This document shows, in pieces, positions 34,495 through 45,724 of a stretch of DNA of 64,000 nt. Positions within the stretch are counted from its first letter, which is position 1. Each line of letters starts with the position of its first letter. The DNA is from Larix kaempferi (Eukaryota; Streptophyta; Pinopsida; Pinales; Pinaceae), in the NCBI GenBank assembly GCA_027924585.1, contig BSBM01000762.1:10698501-10762500 (forward strand). Reading direction: 5' to 3'. The position numbers and the translations under genes were made by a program. A model generated the notes under the pieces. It searched no databases. It saw only the letters and a list, made by a program, of their open reading frames with translations, and was not told the origin of the DNA.

Positions 34495-35540
34495 TTAGAA
34501 TAATTTCTTCTCACCACACTTATGTCCCTTAATGTACTTTCTGTCACAATTAAAGCATAGACCTTTTTCTCTTCTTTCATCTAGTTGTTGGGGTGTCAAC
34601 CTTTGAGGTGGGTTACAACAAGGAATATTATTCTCTCTATATGTGTTAGAAGTGGTCCTTTCAATAGCCATCACCATATTTTTAATTTCAACCTTCATTT
34701 CCACCATGAAAGCCTTCTCTAAGGATGTTGTTTCAAAGAGGCACACCTCATGTTGGATGTTATCCTTTAAGTTTCCAATAAAGAGATCCAACAATTTATC
34801 ATTTGGTATGCCAACCACTTTGAGACTCAACTTTTGAAATTGTTGAATGTGCTCGCTTACTGGACCTTTTTGCCTTAGATTTATCAAATGTATGAAGAAG
34901 GAATTTCTCTTAACATCATCATGGTATGATATCAACTATTCTATAAAAATGGACCAAGATATAATGGAGTTCTTTTTGCATTCACAAACTCATTGGTACC
35001 ACACAAACTGACCGGGTTCTAAATATAAATATGCAATATGTACCTTTTCGAGATTTGGCACCTAGTGTATATCAATGAATTGATCCATCTAAAATATCCA
35101 TGTTATAGGGTCCTTGCCATCAAACTTCCTCATGTAAATATTGGGTATTTGGACACCCCTTTGAAACCATCCCATGTTACTTCCATTGTTAGATTCAATT
35201 CCTCTTGGAATATTCTTATTAATGTAAGGTTGCTCAACATGGACACCATCTTTATCTTCTTAAGTACCCTGGGACACATCATGACCTATATGGATATTTT
35301 CCTTTGAATTTTGTATGAGATAACAAATCCTTCTCATATTTTCCTCCATTTTATTTTCCATATGTCCCATAATCTTCTCTTGTAAATTAAGTAAATCAAT
35401 CATTTCACATACCCTTTAATCATATCTTCCAACTTGGACACTCGGAAAGATAGATCTTCACTTTCATCGTAGGTCAAGGATGAATACTCAGGTGGATTGA
35501 TTGGAGTATGAATTTTTCCATTTCCTTTTGGTGGAATTTT
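34495..35540 (-). pseudogene. gag (element C)
   Basis: Capsid core (YHDDVKRNSFFIHLINLRQK, then VSEHIQQFQKLSLKV) and a CCHC box CFNCDRKYIKGHKC near the C-terminus are open at 34495-34935. Farther upstream, to about 35540, decayed N-terminal coding sequence is readable: PINPPEYSSLTYDESEDLSF, then RVSKLEDMIK. Frame breaks lie near 34.95 and 35.4 kb. Confidence 0.85.
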
Positions 35541-36180
35541 GAACAATATAAATGTATATCACACCTTGTGTTCACCTCAAATAGATCCTTCTACTAAAAT
35601 TTATTTGAAAATTTAAAATGGTGTACCTTTTCCCAACCCTGATTTGAAGACTAATTTCCAATTGAGGAAACCTTGAAATTTCGTCCCCTCTAAGTATAAT
35701 AATTATTCTTGCAGTAGCCTGATATGTCATCTCTTCAATGCCGTAGGTATGACCTAATTTTGACATGCCAATAAAAAATATGGTGAATCTCCCATTACTT
35801 GTTTTTTTTGGTCCTTTCAGAAGAGAAAAAGTGTACGGAATACCATGTTTCCAATTCTTCAGATCTGAATTTGAAATTGCTACCACAGATACTGTGGTTT
35901 GTATTATTTTTTATACAATAGGTCTCACTCAATTTGGATTTATCATGCACCAGATATAACCCTTTTTTCGTAAACACCTATTTTAGACTAATTTTTGGAC
36001 TAGTAAAAAACCCTTCTTTCCATTAGGAAGAAATCTAAACCTATAATGATTCAGGATCTAAAAATTTTACTACATATATTTCGTCTTGTTTCCTATAAGG
36101 GTTCCAAGTTTTGTTATTTGAAGTTTTGTAGGAAAAAAATTATAGTGAAAATTCCAATATGTATTGTTTTGGAAGCGTCC
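35541..36180 (-). other. Leader of element C
   Basis: Sequence between gag and PBS. It has only short frames (104 codons at 35572-35886, unrecognised). Confidence 0.5.
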
Positions 36181-36194
36181 AAGCTATGATACCA
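36181..36194 (-). promoter_or_regulatory. Primer-binding site of element C
   Basis: The minus strand reads TGGTATCATAGCTT, two bases inside the 5' LTR. It differs from the tRNA-iMet site TGGTATCAGAGC by one base. Confidence 0.82.
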
Positions 36195-36196
36195 AA

Positions 36197-36548
36197 TGTT
36201 AAGCAACAATTTCCCCAAAAGAGCATGAACGGAGCATAAAGAGACCGGAAAGAGTAATACATGGCTTAATAATGAATAAAATAAATGAATAGAAATCCTC
36301 TTTGAGGGGGAAACCTCTTTATATAATGTACTAAGTACATAATACAAGACAAGATGAGATGGTTCAAATGAAAAGGTCTCCTTCCTATATATAGTAAACA
36401 AAGAGGTACAATTATAACTAATGGACCCAAGATGACATAACTAATATAATAATGCTATGAAAATTACCACTCATATACCCAAGCTGACATCAATAATATG
36501 TAATGAGCCACAATATAGGGGTAATGTTCCAACATTTAGGGCTTAACA
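36197..36548 (-). repeat. 5' LTR of element C (352 bp)
   Basis: Uninterrupted copy with near-perfect inverted ends (TGTTAAGC...GCTTAACA). It shows the empty site of element D (one ATGAG). Confidence 0.93.
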
Positions 36549-36553
36549 TAAGT
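36549..36553 (-). repeat. Target-site duplication of element C, right copy
   Basis: TAAGT, matching 28248-28252. Confidence 0.88.
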
Positions 36554-36881
36554 TCCTCGTTGAAAAGTTTAACTAATGAAAATAGAATAATACAATTTAT
36601 GTGTATAGTGGGCTAATAAGAAGATTTTAAAATTGCGGAGAGTTTAAAGAGTTTGTATGGATGATATAGTTTTCTTTAGGATTATTCAGAGTCTAGATAA
36701 TATTGTATATTGTAGAATTTAGTTAACCATCCTAACAAGAAAACTAGAAATGTTTATGTTGATTAGGTTGTTATGGTGATATCAAGGTCATTGAAAAACT
36801 AAGCAACAAATTCCTCAATTGTTCAAAGTTTGACAAATACTTATTCAATCTCTTTGACACTTGGTCTCATAGCTTTCAATT
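36554..36881. other. Gene-free stretch
   Basis: Nothing recognisable. Confidence 0.5.
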
Positions 36882-37213
36882 TGTTAGGTAAAACTTGACT
36901 TGATAAAAGAGTCAAATATGGGTTTACCATTGGTGGTTTACGAACCCATGGTTTTGGGTGTCCCATGGTATTTCATGTGATGAAGACTACTGAAGGGTTT
37001 GAGTAAATCAATTTTTAAAGTGTTTAAACTGGCCAGTGTTGGCCTGTGAGTGTCCAGTGATGGCTAGATTGGCCATTTCTTGGCTAGAGTGGTCAAGGGT
37101 AATAGATCTATTATTGGTGGTTTTCCTGGTTTTGGGTTTCCATGGTAAAATCTTGTTCTTCATAGTGTATTCTTTCTTATTATATATATTATGTTATTTT
37201 ATTTCCTAATAAC
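36882..37213 (+). repeat. Putative 5' LTR of element E
   Basis: TGTTAGG start, followed at once by the PBS-like TAGTATCAGAG. It contains two internal copies of the TGGTGGTTT...GGTTTTGGG phrase (about 36931 and 37117), so the LTR is itself partly repeated. Confidence 0.6.
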
Positions 37214-37602
37214 TAGTATCAGAGAAAGGTTGAAGTAAAATGCAAATGTATTTGAATCTATGGTTTCTTGCATTGAGATGGTTCATGGGTATGTGAATCA
37301 TGGTAAATTACAGCTAGAAAGGCATGGTAAAAATTGAGGATGACTACATGGAAGATGTCAATGAAGAAGTGATGGGTTCACTAGAAACATTTTTTTATGG
37401 AGTTGGAATTTGATGACAATGTAAAAGGGAATACAGTTGTAAGACCTGCTTAGGCATGCATACATAGCTTGGTGAGTCACCTATGAAAATATAGAGGTAT
37501 ATTTAGGTAGACTTAAGAGGGGGGGCATGTTGAATTCTTAGATACCTAGTTAAATTTTGAGGGGGGTTGGTGATTAACCTAAGTCAAGTTTAAAGGGGGG
37601 AA

Positions 37603-38952
37603 TGTTAGGATAAACTTAACTCGGTAAAAGATTCAAAGATGGGTTTATTGTTGGTGGTTTAAGGGCCCACGGTTTTGGGTGTCCCATGGTAGTACATGTG
37701 ATGAAACTGTTGGCTCAGGTATGTCAGGCCCAAGGTTTACAGGGATTTACCAAAAAATACCATACAAGCGTCGGCATATTCAATCTTCTAAAGGATAGAA
37801 TAAGGTCTCACCCAAGACATGCATAGGAATTACAGGGACAGTTGCATAGGGTGTGTAGGGAAGGGCAGGGATTCTTTCTATCTACTTATTCATTCATCAT
37901 TCATTAACACGCATTTGTATTGTTAACTCCAAAATTTTGTCCACCTACTTTGTTATTATCCATATTAAACATATACATCATTTACACATTTCATTTCCAC
38001 CCCTTAGACCTTCATTCGTATTGTTTAATTATTTTCCATTTTGTTGAGTTCACCTACGACACACTCGACTATATGAGGTTTTTGAGCTTCTTTTGGATTA
38101 TTTTCCATTTTGTTGAGCTCACATGCTACACACTCAGTTGTATTATATTTTTTGAGATTTTTCTGATTTTGAGCAGTACCCATTTAGCCTTACATCCCTG
38201 AATTGTTTTAGCTAGGATTTCATCACTATTGATCCCCCGAGGTACTCTCGAAGGATTTGGGGCCACCCTCCAGAATATGAGATCTTAGACCCTAAGATTG
38301 GCTCTTCGTGCCAGACCTCAATTCGACACACTGCACAATCACTGTAGCACCTCTCTGAGCCTCTTGATTCCAGCTCCTTATAGTTAGGCGTTGGTTGTGG
38401 AGCCTGATATTCCTTATTCAAAGGTTGTATTTCAGCCATGTTTGGATACCATCCCATGATGATGGGTTTGGGGGGATTTCCCCCCCAAAATAGTCGCCAT
38501 GGGGGGTCTAGGGGGGGTGGAATCCCCCCCATAGCGAAAATTTCAGAAAAAAAAAATGCCTTGTAAAATGTTGTAATTTTGTAGTCATGACTTGGTCAAT
38601 AATGGGTGATTTATGGGCCCGTGGTATTGGGTGTTCCATAGTATTTTCCCATGGTATTCACTCTTTAAAAGGAAGGCATTGTAATATGGCTGGGTATTGT
38701 AGCATTGTAAAGATCTCTATGATTGTGTGAGAGAGACTGTGAGAGAGTGAAGAGGAATTTGCAACGGATGTGTTGCAGGTTGTATCCCTTAATTTGTTGG
38801 ATGGTATAATAATAAGGACTGGAAATTTCTGTGTGTACACAACCCATCCTGGGTGAACCACATTATATTGGTGTCTCTTTTGTAATGTGTTTTAAGTGAT
38901 TTCTATTTTCATCTTGTTTATTGTTTTGCTCTGCGATCCTATTTTTCTAACA
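37603..38952 (+). repeat. Putative 3' LTR of element E, interrupted
   Basis: The outer parts match the 5' copy (37603-37700), and the phrase GGGCCCGTGGTATTGGGTGT recurs near 38615. The middle (37705-38585) is unrelated and contains runs of G6, C7, G6, G7 and C7 near 38469-38529. A 106-codon minus-strand frame over this part (38212-38532) is proline-rich because of the C-runs and is not recognised. Confidence 0.45.
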
Positions 38953-38988
38953 TCAGGATAATCCACACACCTACACACTAGAATCCCC

Positions 38989-40580
38989 ATGGATACTGCT
39001 AGAGGCACAATTGGTGACAGGACCACTAGTGGAACCATTGGTGGAGGCACAATGACAACCAACATGACCAGCAGTATGGTCGTTTCCTCTTCATCCACAT
39101 CTATGATATTACCATTTATGGCTAGCCTCCACCTCCTTAATTTAGTGAGATTGGACATTGATCTGATCCACCATGATCCAAATTGGCCCTCTGTGCCTAC
39201 CAAACTTCGATCAGACACTCCAAAGTTCGAAGGAAAGGTTGGTGAACATCCCCAAAACCATACCATGTCAGTTCACCTATGGTTCTATTTAAATAGCATC
39301 GTAGACAATTCCATTAGACTCCGCTTGTTTAAGAGAACCCTTACTGGTGCTGCTGCTAAGTGGTATATTGACCAACTTCACAAGACACACCCAAATTTTA
39401 TGTCCTTAGCTTCCACTTTCCTACAATTCTTGTATCTTCCCATCTGATATGATGATAGAGTAGAAATTATTCTTTATTGTTGATAGAAATCCACTACCCA
39501 CATCACTAACCATATTCATGAGTGGCGTAAGTAGTTTGTGCAAGATCAAACTTGAGGACATGATCTTTTTAGAATGGTTTCTAAAATCCCTACTCACAAC
39601 TATTTCCAAATATGTGGCCTCTGGATGACCCCAAACTAAGGAGGAGGCTATCCTCAAAGCCCAATGTTTGACTTGATCTATGCATAGTCAAGGTCTCTAT
39701 ATACCATCATCCCAGATGCCCCTCTTGGAGAGACCCACTGAAAGCATCCCATGCAAGGGATGGTGTCATTGGAACTATCTCATCTCGATCCAATCTATAT
39801 GTACCTTACCCTCCCCTAGTGAGTGGTTATGTATGTGGATATGTCCTCAACATTGTGAGCCCCCATTAGGGCCTTGTTTCCACTCCAAGATACGACCCAA
39901 ATTTATCAGGTGCTTCATCCCATTCAAGAGTGACTACCTCATATTCGTCTCTAGTTCTGGATCCCCATGTTCATGGGACCTCCTGTAGTGGCACCATGTG
40001 TAGATTTGCTTCTAATGGATTCATGGATCCTCCATCCATGAAACCATACCATCCCTTTCTTGGCCCTTCATTAGCCGCTCCAATGCAAAAACACCCTACT
40101 ACTCCTTCTTTCCCACAAAGGCAAGTGTTCACCCAACAGAACATGCCTCCCTAACCTACACCCAATAACCACCAAGTGCAACCTAATAAAAAGAACTAGG
40201 TAAATAATAAAGGAAACAATCAATGGTAGGGAGGTGGAAACCAACCCACTAATCCACCTAATAAAACTGGAGAAAATCCTGGAGATAAAGACCCTAAAAG
40301 CTACCTAAATAGCCCAAAAACTGCTCAACTACAAACCAATCATCCATGTTATTCCTATAGTGTGTATGAGAATTATACCCATCAATGTCCTCATTTAGAT
40401 AAGGAACGCCATCTATGGAATGAGGTGAGCCAACTAAAAGCAACTACATCCCCACAAGGGCAATTAAACCCACCTTTGCCTCAACCAACTCAACCCCAAC
40501 CTACATTCCTGCAAAACGCCTTCCCACTACAAGGAGTAGTAATAGTACAACCATTGGTGCCTTATCCACCCCAATGAATT
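38989..40580 (+). pseudogene. gag of element F
   Basis: An open segment of 152 codons (38989-39447) has a GTIG-repeat N-terminus and the capsid core (DTPKFEGKVGEHPQNHT, then LRLFKRTLTGAAAKWYID), aligning with G at 47.0-47.4 kb. Decayed matches continue to about 40580, where a zinc-knuckle relic reads CYSYSVYENYTHQC with its middle cysteine replaced by Tyr. Many stops. Confidence 0.82.
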
Positions 40581-41214
40581 TTGTAAAGTCAATCACCTGA
40601 CTTTAGGGTTCAACACCTCCTCATGTTATCCATTGATGTGAACCTTCATATGTGATGAAACCAGTACAGTTCATCTGTCGAATCCACCACAACTGATAGG
40701 GTAAAAAAAACCATTCTGGTTGATGAAACCTTCCACCTACCTAAACCTACTGATGGGATTCCCAATGTTTGAAAATCTCCTTTTCGTCGCATTGCCAATA
40801 GTCCCAACACTAGAGTTGCTTCTAACTATAGCATTGTGGATGACTTATCATAGTCCACCATTGTCGTGTCATCTTTGGAAGTTCTCAAGAACTATCCTTT
40901 ATAATGAAAAGCCTTACTGTTAGCTCTAGGTGTGATCAATGCTTCTGACTCACATTTTATGACATTTGATTTAGATTGAGCAAAGCCGTGGATTCCCTAT
41001 TTATTAGTCGTCCAAGTCCTAGTGACTTTCCGAAACCTAGTTATTCATCGACACATTATCAATGAAGATGCTTGTACTTGGGTCATGTCAACTCATGTTT
41101 GGGAAAATCTCAGATCCCCCCAACTAGCACAGTCCCTCATGACATTACACACCTACGATGGCTACGTATCTCAACCTTAAGTTCTTCTCCTGCATGTCCC
41201 TATAGAGTTATCTG

Positions 41215-41549
41215 GTAAAATAATATTAATCAACATTTAGGTTTTCAACTCCCAGTTAGACTACAACCTCTTCTTGGGACATCGTTATATGTACATGATG
41301 AAGGATATTGCATCATACCTCTTCCAACTTATCGTGTTCCCCCATAAGGGAAAGATCGTCAAGTTGGACCAATTGACGTACTACAATCCCAAGGGTCCAA
41401 ATTTCCTGGAGAATTTTTTACCCATGGTAGACAACAATATCGACTATGCATCTATCCCAAATTTTACAAGTGTTGGGCCTGGCGTTTTCCACAATGCCCC
41501 CATGATTGGAACCTTTCAAGATTTCCCTCCCCTTCCCTCAAATGTGTAA
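41215..41549 (+). pseudogene. Protease C-terminal part of element F
   Basis: NSQLDYNLFLGHRYMYMMKD followed by VFPHKGKIVKLDQL aligns with DYNILLGRNWMYSMK and FPHEGNIMMIDQL in element G. The active-site box upstream is not readable. Confidence 0.75.
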
Positions 41550-41804
41550 ATTTCAAATCTTTGTATAGTTTCCTCGAGTAAAGATGTAGCCCAGCCTCAA
41601 CCTCAACCTCAACCCGCCCCCCTCTCCTAGCCAATTACCTAGGAATCAATGGGGAGCCATTCCTATTTAGAAAATATTTTTTCTACTTCCACCTTCTGGA
41701 ATCATGAGCATGCTATCCACAGAACTCTTAATCTTCTAGGTTTGATGTTAGGCCTCCCTATTTGGTATCTCACCCCTTCGAATGCACCTCCCACTCCATA
41801 GGTT

Positions 41805-42278
41805 GTGTTGATGACTGTGCATCCTATTGGTACTACCAATCATCCTCCGTTAGGAGTCCCAAAGGAAACAATCACCTTGTCACCCCCTCCCCCCAAGAAG
41901 AAAACTGGGGGCAAAGTGACAAATGCGACACAATCAACAAATCTTAATAAATCCATGAACCCTCCCCATACTGCCTTAGATCGAGCACATTCGTCTTGCA
42001 CTTTGTGTGATGTTTTGGGTCACCCTACCCAAAATTGTTTGGAATTTCCTGTTTTGCACACTCATATCAAGACATTGGATGATGACACCAACAACATATT
42101 CCGGTGGTCCATATTCCTAGAACCAATATGCATAACAAGTCTTTGTGCACTAATCATCCTTGTGCCCTATGTGCTCTCCATGGATATTACTCAAACCATT
42201 TCCTTGATCTTCCTGAGTATTGATCAGTACTCGCTAACTTGCATCGGATCTCTTTCGGGTCCCAAGTCAGAGTCATAA
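41805..42278 (+). pseudogene. Linker segment of element F with a CCHC box
   Basis: A 157-codon open segment lies between protease and RT. A proline/lysine stretch (SPPPPKKKTGGK) is followed by CTLCDVLGHPTQNC (41997-42038), a complete C-X2-C-X4-H-X4-C zinc knuckle. Such boxes normally lie at the end of Gag, before the protease. Element G has no counterpart at this place. It may be a captured or duplicated Gag piece; the function is unknown. Confidence 0.6.
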
Positions 42279-42449
42279 AAGAAGTTCACCCTTCAACAAA
42301 TTCCTCGAGTGGGACAAAGACCATTTGTTTCATCTTGTCGTCTAATGAATCTTTCGATGTATCCCGCGATATCACCTCAACAGTGTTAGGACCCCAAGAC
42401 TTGGTGAGTCACTCCTTTCAAAGAGAAAAATAAATCCTAGAAGCACTCA

Positions 42450-43156
42450 CAAAACTTGAATTTAATTGGGATGACATGCACCATCGTGCATATTTAATTC
42501 CCGATGAACTTGTCCTTATGTCCCCATCTGTAGACGAATTTTCCACCAAGTCGAAAAACTTCATACTGCATAGAAAAATTGATTGGTTCAAGAAACCAAT
42601 CCGATCCCCTAATGCTTTCAAAGAAGGGAATATGGCCAACATCTCTCCCACCATCCAGGTGGATATCTCGATTAAACATGATGTCACACAAAATATCATC
42701 TTGAGTGCCTTTTGTACCCTCGAAGAGATCGCTTCCTACAAAGCACTCTTCCAAGAATTTTGAGATGTGTTTTCTTGGTCATACATCGAAATGCCCGACC
42801 TTGATCCCACCATTATTTAACACCATATCAACACATGGATCGATGTTGCACCTTTGCGCCAAAATCAAAGGCCGATCTACCCATCGAAAGCACCAGTTCT
42901 CAAGGAAAAGATTGAAAAGTTGGGCAAAGTTAGGTTCATTTATTTGATTGCATATACTACCTGGGTATCTAACTCAGTCCCCATGAACAAAAATCAAGGA
43001 ACCATTCGTGTCTATACTGATTTTCGTGATTTGAATCTGGCATATCCAAAATACAACTTTCCCACCCCTTTTTATAGACTAGATCATCAACTCTTGGACT
43101 GGACATGAAGTCTTATCCTTCATGGATGGCTTTTCGGGGTATAACCAAATTCAGAT
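42450..43156 (+). pseudogene. RT N-terminal part of element F
   Basis: Blocks match the pre-RT region of A and G: CTLEEIASYKALFQEF, DVFSWSYIEMPDLDP, then the fingers VSNSVPMNKNQGTIRVYTDF and RDLNLAYPKYNFPTPF. The FMDGFSGYNQIQI-like box is cut off at ACCAAATTCAGAT by the LTR of G. Confidence 0.85.
43152..43156 (+). repeat. Presumed left target-site duplication of element G
   Basis: CAGAT directly precedes the LTR. The right copy is not in the window, so this is a prediction. Confidence 0.5.
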
Positions 43157-44082
43157 TGTTACATTGTAATCTTCCACCCTGTGAGCATCAGCATTATTTG
43201 GCCTGTAGGATCCATTTCAATGACTCAGATCCACTTATATCCTTCAGACACTATTTTGCCCTATTTTTATTCCTACCCGCCTGTTGCATCTTTATAGCAG
43301 GCATACTCGCGAGTTGCATCACTATAGCTCGCAGGTATCAAGTAAAATGGTAAAAATCACTATTTATTACTTTTTACTCCCAGAAAGCGGTCATTGGGTG
43401 ACCTTTGGCTCTCCATCTGCCCGAGTAACGCCTCGATGTGTCCTTTCACCTACCTTTGAGAGGACTATATATTGATAACATATGGCTTATGGACGGGAGG
43501 AGAAGAGAATAACAAGAGAACTCTAGTGGATTTTTTCCCTATCTTGAGTCTACACTCATTGATCCTTGTAGTTGTGAACCCTTTATGTTCACCTTCCAAA
43601 CTCCTATCTAGTTTGAGTTTTCCATTCATGGAGGATTGAAGTCGTGGAGGCACAAGTGGATTGATCCATATCTTGGTTTAGATTGGTTGTCGGCAAGAGG
43701 TCGTATCACCTTGTACTTCTTCTTGTTAATTAATAGAAATACTCATATTCTCGTCCATCATGTTGTAAATGTTGTTTATTATACATTGGGTTACATTTGC
43801 TTGTGATATTATGGACCATTGTTATTGATAATGTTAATGTCATTTATATATTATATGTACTTGTTGGATATTGGATGTAAAGACTAATTTGCAGATTTCA
43901 AGTGCATGGATTGAAAGCTCCAACGGGAATCTACATCAAACGTTTGGATCAAGGTTGGTTACATTTCTCTGTTATCTTAACATTGTCATTTATAATAGCA
44001 TTGTTTTGAGAATTGAGTTGATTTCTGGTAGTCATCTGTCTGTTGTGGTATTCCCAAGCCATAGTGAGTTTTCTCCAACACA
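43157..44082 (+). repeat. 5' LTR of element G (926 bp)
   Basis: Starts TGTTACATTGTAATC right after broken RT sequence of F and ends TCCAACACA, four bases before the PBS. No second copy lies in the window, so divergence cannot be measured. Confidence 0.82.
43466..43473 (+). promoter_or_regulatory. Candidate TATA box in LTR of element G
   Basis: TATATATT after GAGAGGAC, about 310 bp into the LTR. Position and sequence are plausible; no other support. Confidence 0.4.
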
Positions 44083-44086
44083 GAAA

Positions 44087-44104
44087 TGGTGACTCCGCTG
44101 GGGA
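44087..44104 (+). promoter_or_regulatory. Primer-binding site of element G
   Basis: TGGTGACTCCGCTGGGGA, intact and starting with TGG as required for pairing with tRNA CCA. Element A has the same site with four transitions. Similar sites occur in plant Tat/Ogre elements; the tRNA was not identified here. Confidence 0.88.
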
Positions 44105-45724
44105 AAACATCCATGTTTGGGAAAAAGTTTGAGCATTAGTCCTTAATTAGAGTTGTTGTTTATCGAAGCTCTGTGTCACTGATTGGCCGTTAAGATACAC
44201 CATAGAAAACTTGCTTTTTTCTGAGCCTCTGGACTCTTTGTTTGCCCATTTTCCTTTCCTCACCCGCAGACTAGCTTAGTTCTGCCTGTGTCTACCCACT
44301 TATGTTTACTCTACTACTCGCGGGTACCCGTAGGTATTCCTTCGACAATAGTGTATAACTCCATCTTTTGTTGGTTATGGCTATTGGTTGTTGTTGGGTT
44401 GTCTTTGGTTGTTCCTGAGTCTTTGTTGGCCTCTTTCTTGACTGTTTCATGCCTTGGTTGTGACTAGAACTCTTCGTTTCTCTTGGTTGAGCCTTCTTGG
44501 TTTTTTACCAATCTTTGGATTTAGCCTCTTGGTTTTTTCCTTTTGAGCTCATTCGTTTGGCTAAGTCTTGCTGTTTAGAATTTGCTGGGTTGTCTTAGTG
44601 ATCTTCTCGGCACTTCAGTGACTGAATAGTAGGATTTTGCTTGCATTTTTTCATTCCATCTATATTGAAAAAATACAAAAATATACATCTAGTTTTTTGC
44701 ATTTTCCTTCCTGTTTATAAGCGAAAATACAAAAATATTTTACTTTCATGTACTACATCTTGCATTGAGTGCTTGTTGCCTTCATTTAGGTTCTTCTTGT
44801 GCATCGAAAAGATAAAAGTTTGCATCTTTATTTCAGAATTGTTGGTTGATTTTGCATATTAGTGACATTGTTTTATTGGATAGATGAGTCTAGGATTGGG
44901 CGATTTTGCATACTATTGAGTCTACACATCACTAGTTTCACGATCATATCCCTTGAGTAACCACAGCCACTAAAATTAACGCTTAATCTTAAAATTGATT
45001 AGAATGATTTTATTTATAGGGCACACCAACTAGCATAGGTTTAGAGTCTTGGAATAGATCATTGTGAGTTAACAATCCAAGACTAATAGACGAAACATTA
45101 GGTGTCTGACCAGGGAGTGGAGGAATCCATGGTATAGATCGGTGTTCTTAGGAAGCTCTACTCAAGCCAAAGTTAAGCACGAGGTCACAGGAGGTTGGTT
45201 GAGGAGATATCCCTCTGACACCGGCTGAATGTGGGAGATATATCCAGGATTTGTTTGTATATGGGGGTACCGGAGGTTCATCCTCTTATGCTTCGGGCTT
45301 AGCTACCCTACCCATACGATGGATCCCACCTGCGACTATCCCCCTGAGAATTGGTTATATTCCAGTGACCATAGTTTCCTTACCTAGGTATTGCACAGGG
45401 TACTTGCAGTGGTTATGTTGTTTGTGTCCTGAGTCAGATAGGGATTGGACAACACAGTTGTGTTTGTGCAGTGGACTTGACCCTGTACACGCAGTGAAGC
45501 TTGGGTGTCTCTATAACTGATTTTGTTACCTCCGGATATAGTTTGGGAGTCTTAAGCCTCTCCTAGGCGAGACATACTGGCTCTAGTGTCAAGAGATCAT
45601 TTAGCCACTATGTTTGTCTACTCTTGGCTATAGTTTCTCTAGGTGTTTGCTTTTGATTTACGGTTTTTTATCGATAGTTGGCCTTTAGGGGACGTTTTGA
45701 TTATATATTCTCTCCGAAGATATC
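44105..45724 (+). other. Leader of element G
   Basis: Non-coding, with TTGG/TCTT-rich low-complexity sequence (44380-44540) and a duplicated GAAAA(A)TACAAAAATAT phrase (44667 and 44724). An 89-codon frame at 45251-45520 is not recognised. Confidence 0.6.

Larger units (their letters stand above)
28253..36548 (-). mobile_element. Element C: decayed chromovirus (Ty3/gypsy with chromodomain)
   Basis: This minus-strand element has 350-bp LTRs starting TGTTAAGC and ending in TTAACA, TSD TAAGT, a tRNA-Met-like PBS and a PPT. Gene order is gag, PR, RT, RNase H, INT and a C-terminal chromodomain. Without the later 2.4-kb insert its length is about 5.86 kb, a compact chromovirus size (Reina-like by size only). 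The LTRs differ at roughly 10-13 percent of positions by eye, so the insertion is old. All coding parts carry stops or frameshifts. Confidence 0.93.
36882..38952 (+). mobile_element. Element E: remains of a small non-coding LTR element
   Basis: A repeat starting TGTTAGGTAAAACTTGAC at 36882 recurs at 37603 (TGTTAGGATAAACTTAAC). Both continue with GTTTTGGGTGTCCCATGGTA. After the first, a decayed tRNA-Met-like PBS TAGTATCAGAG lies at 37214-37224. Before the second is a polypurine tract AAAGGGGGGAA (37592-37602). The interior is therefore only about 380 bp and non-coding, TRIM-like. The second repeat appears to continue after an unexplained insert (about 37705-38585) and to end CTATTTTTCTAACA at 38952. 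No TSD was found, so the right boundary is uncertain. Confidence 0.6.
38953..43156 (+). mobile_element. Element F: decayed gypsy element cut by element G
   Basis: A plus-strand relative of A and G: Gag, protease, linker and the first part of RT are readable in order. Its RT stops in mid-domain at 43156, where the LTR of G starts TGTTACATTG. No 5' LTR or PBS was found upstream of gag, so the left end is probably truncated where element E lies. The rest of F, if it survives, would lie beyond the window. Confidence 0.8.

Noticed and set aside
38212-38532. 106-codon minus-strand proline-rich frame
   Set aside because: Prolines come from the C/G homopolymer runs. There is no family match and no support from context, so it is kept only as part of the element E description.
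45251-45520. 89-codon frame in the leader of element G
   Set aside because: Not in the gag frame and no known domain; element leaders often contain chance frames.
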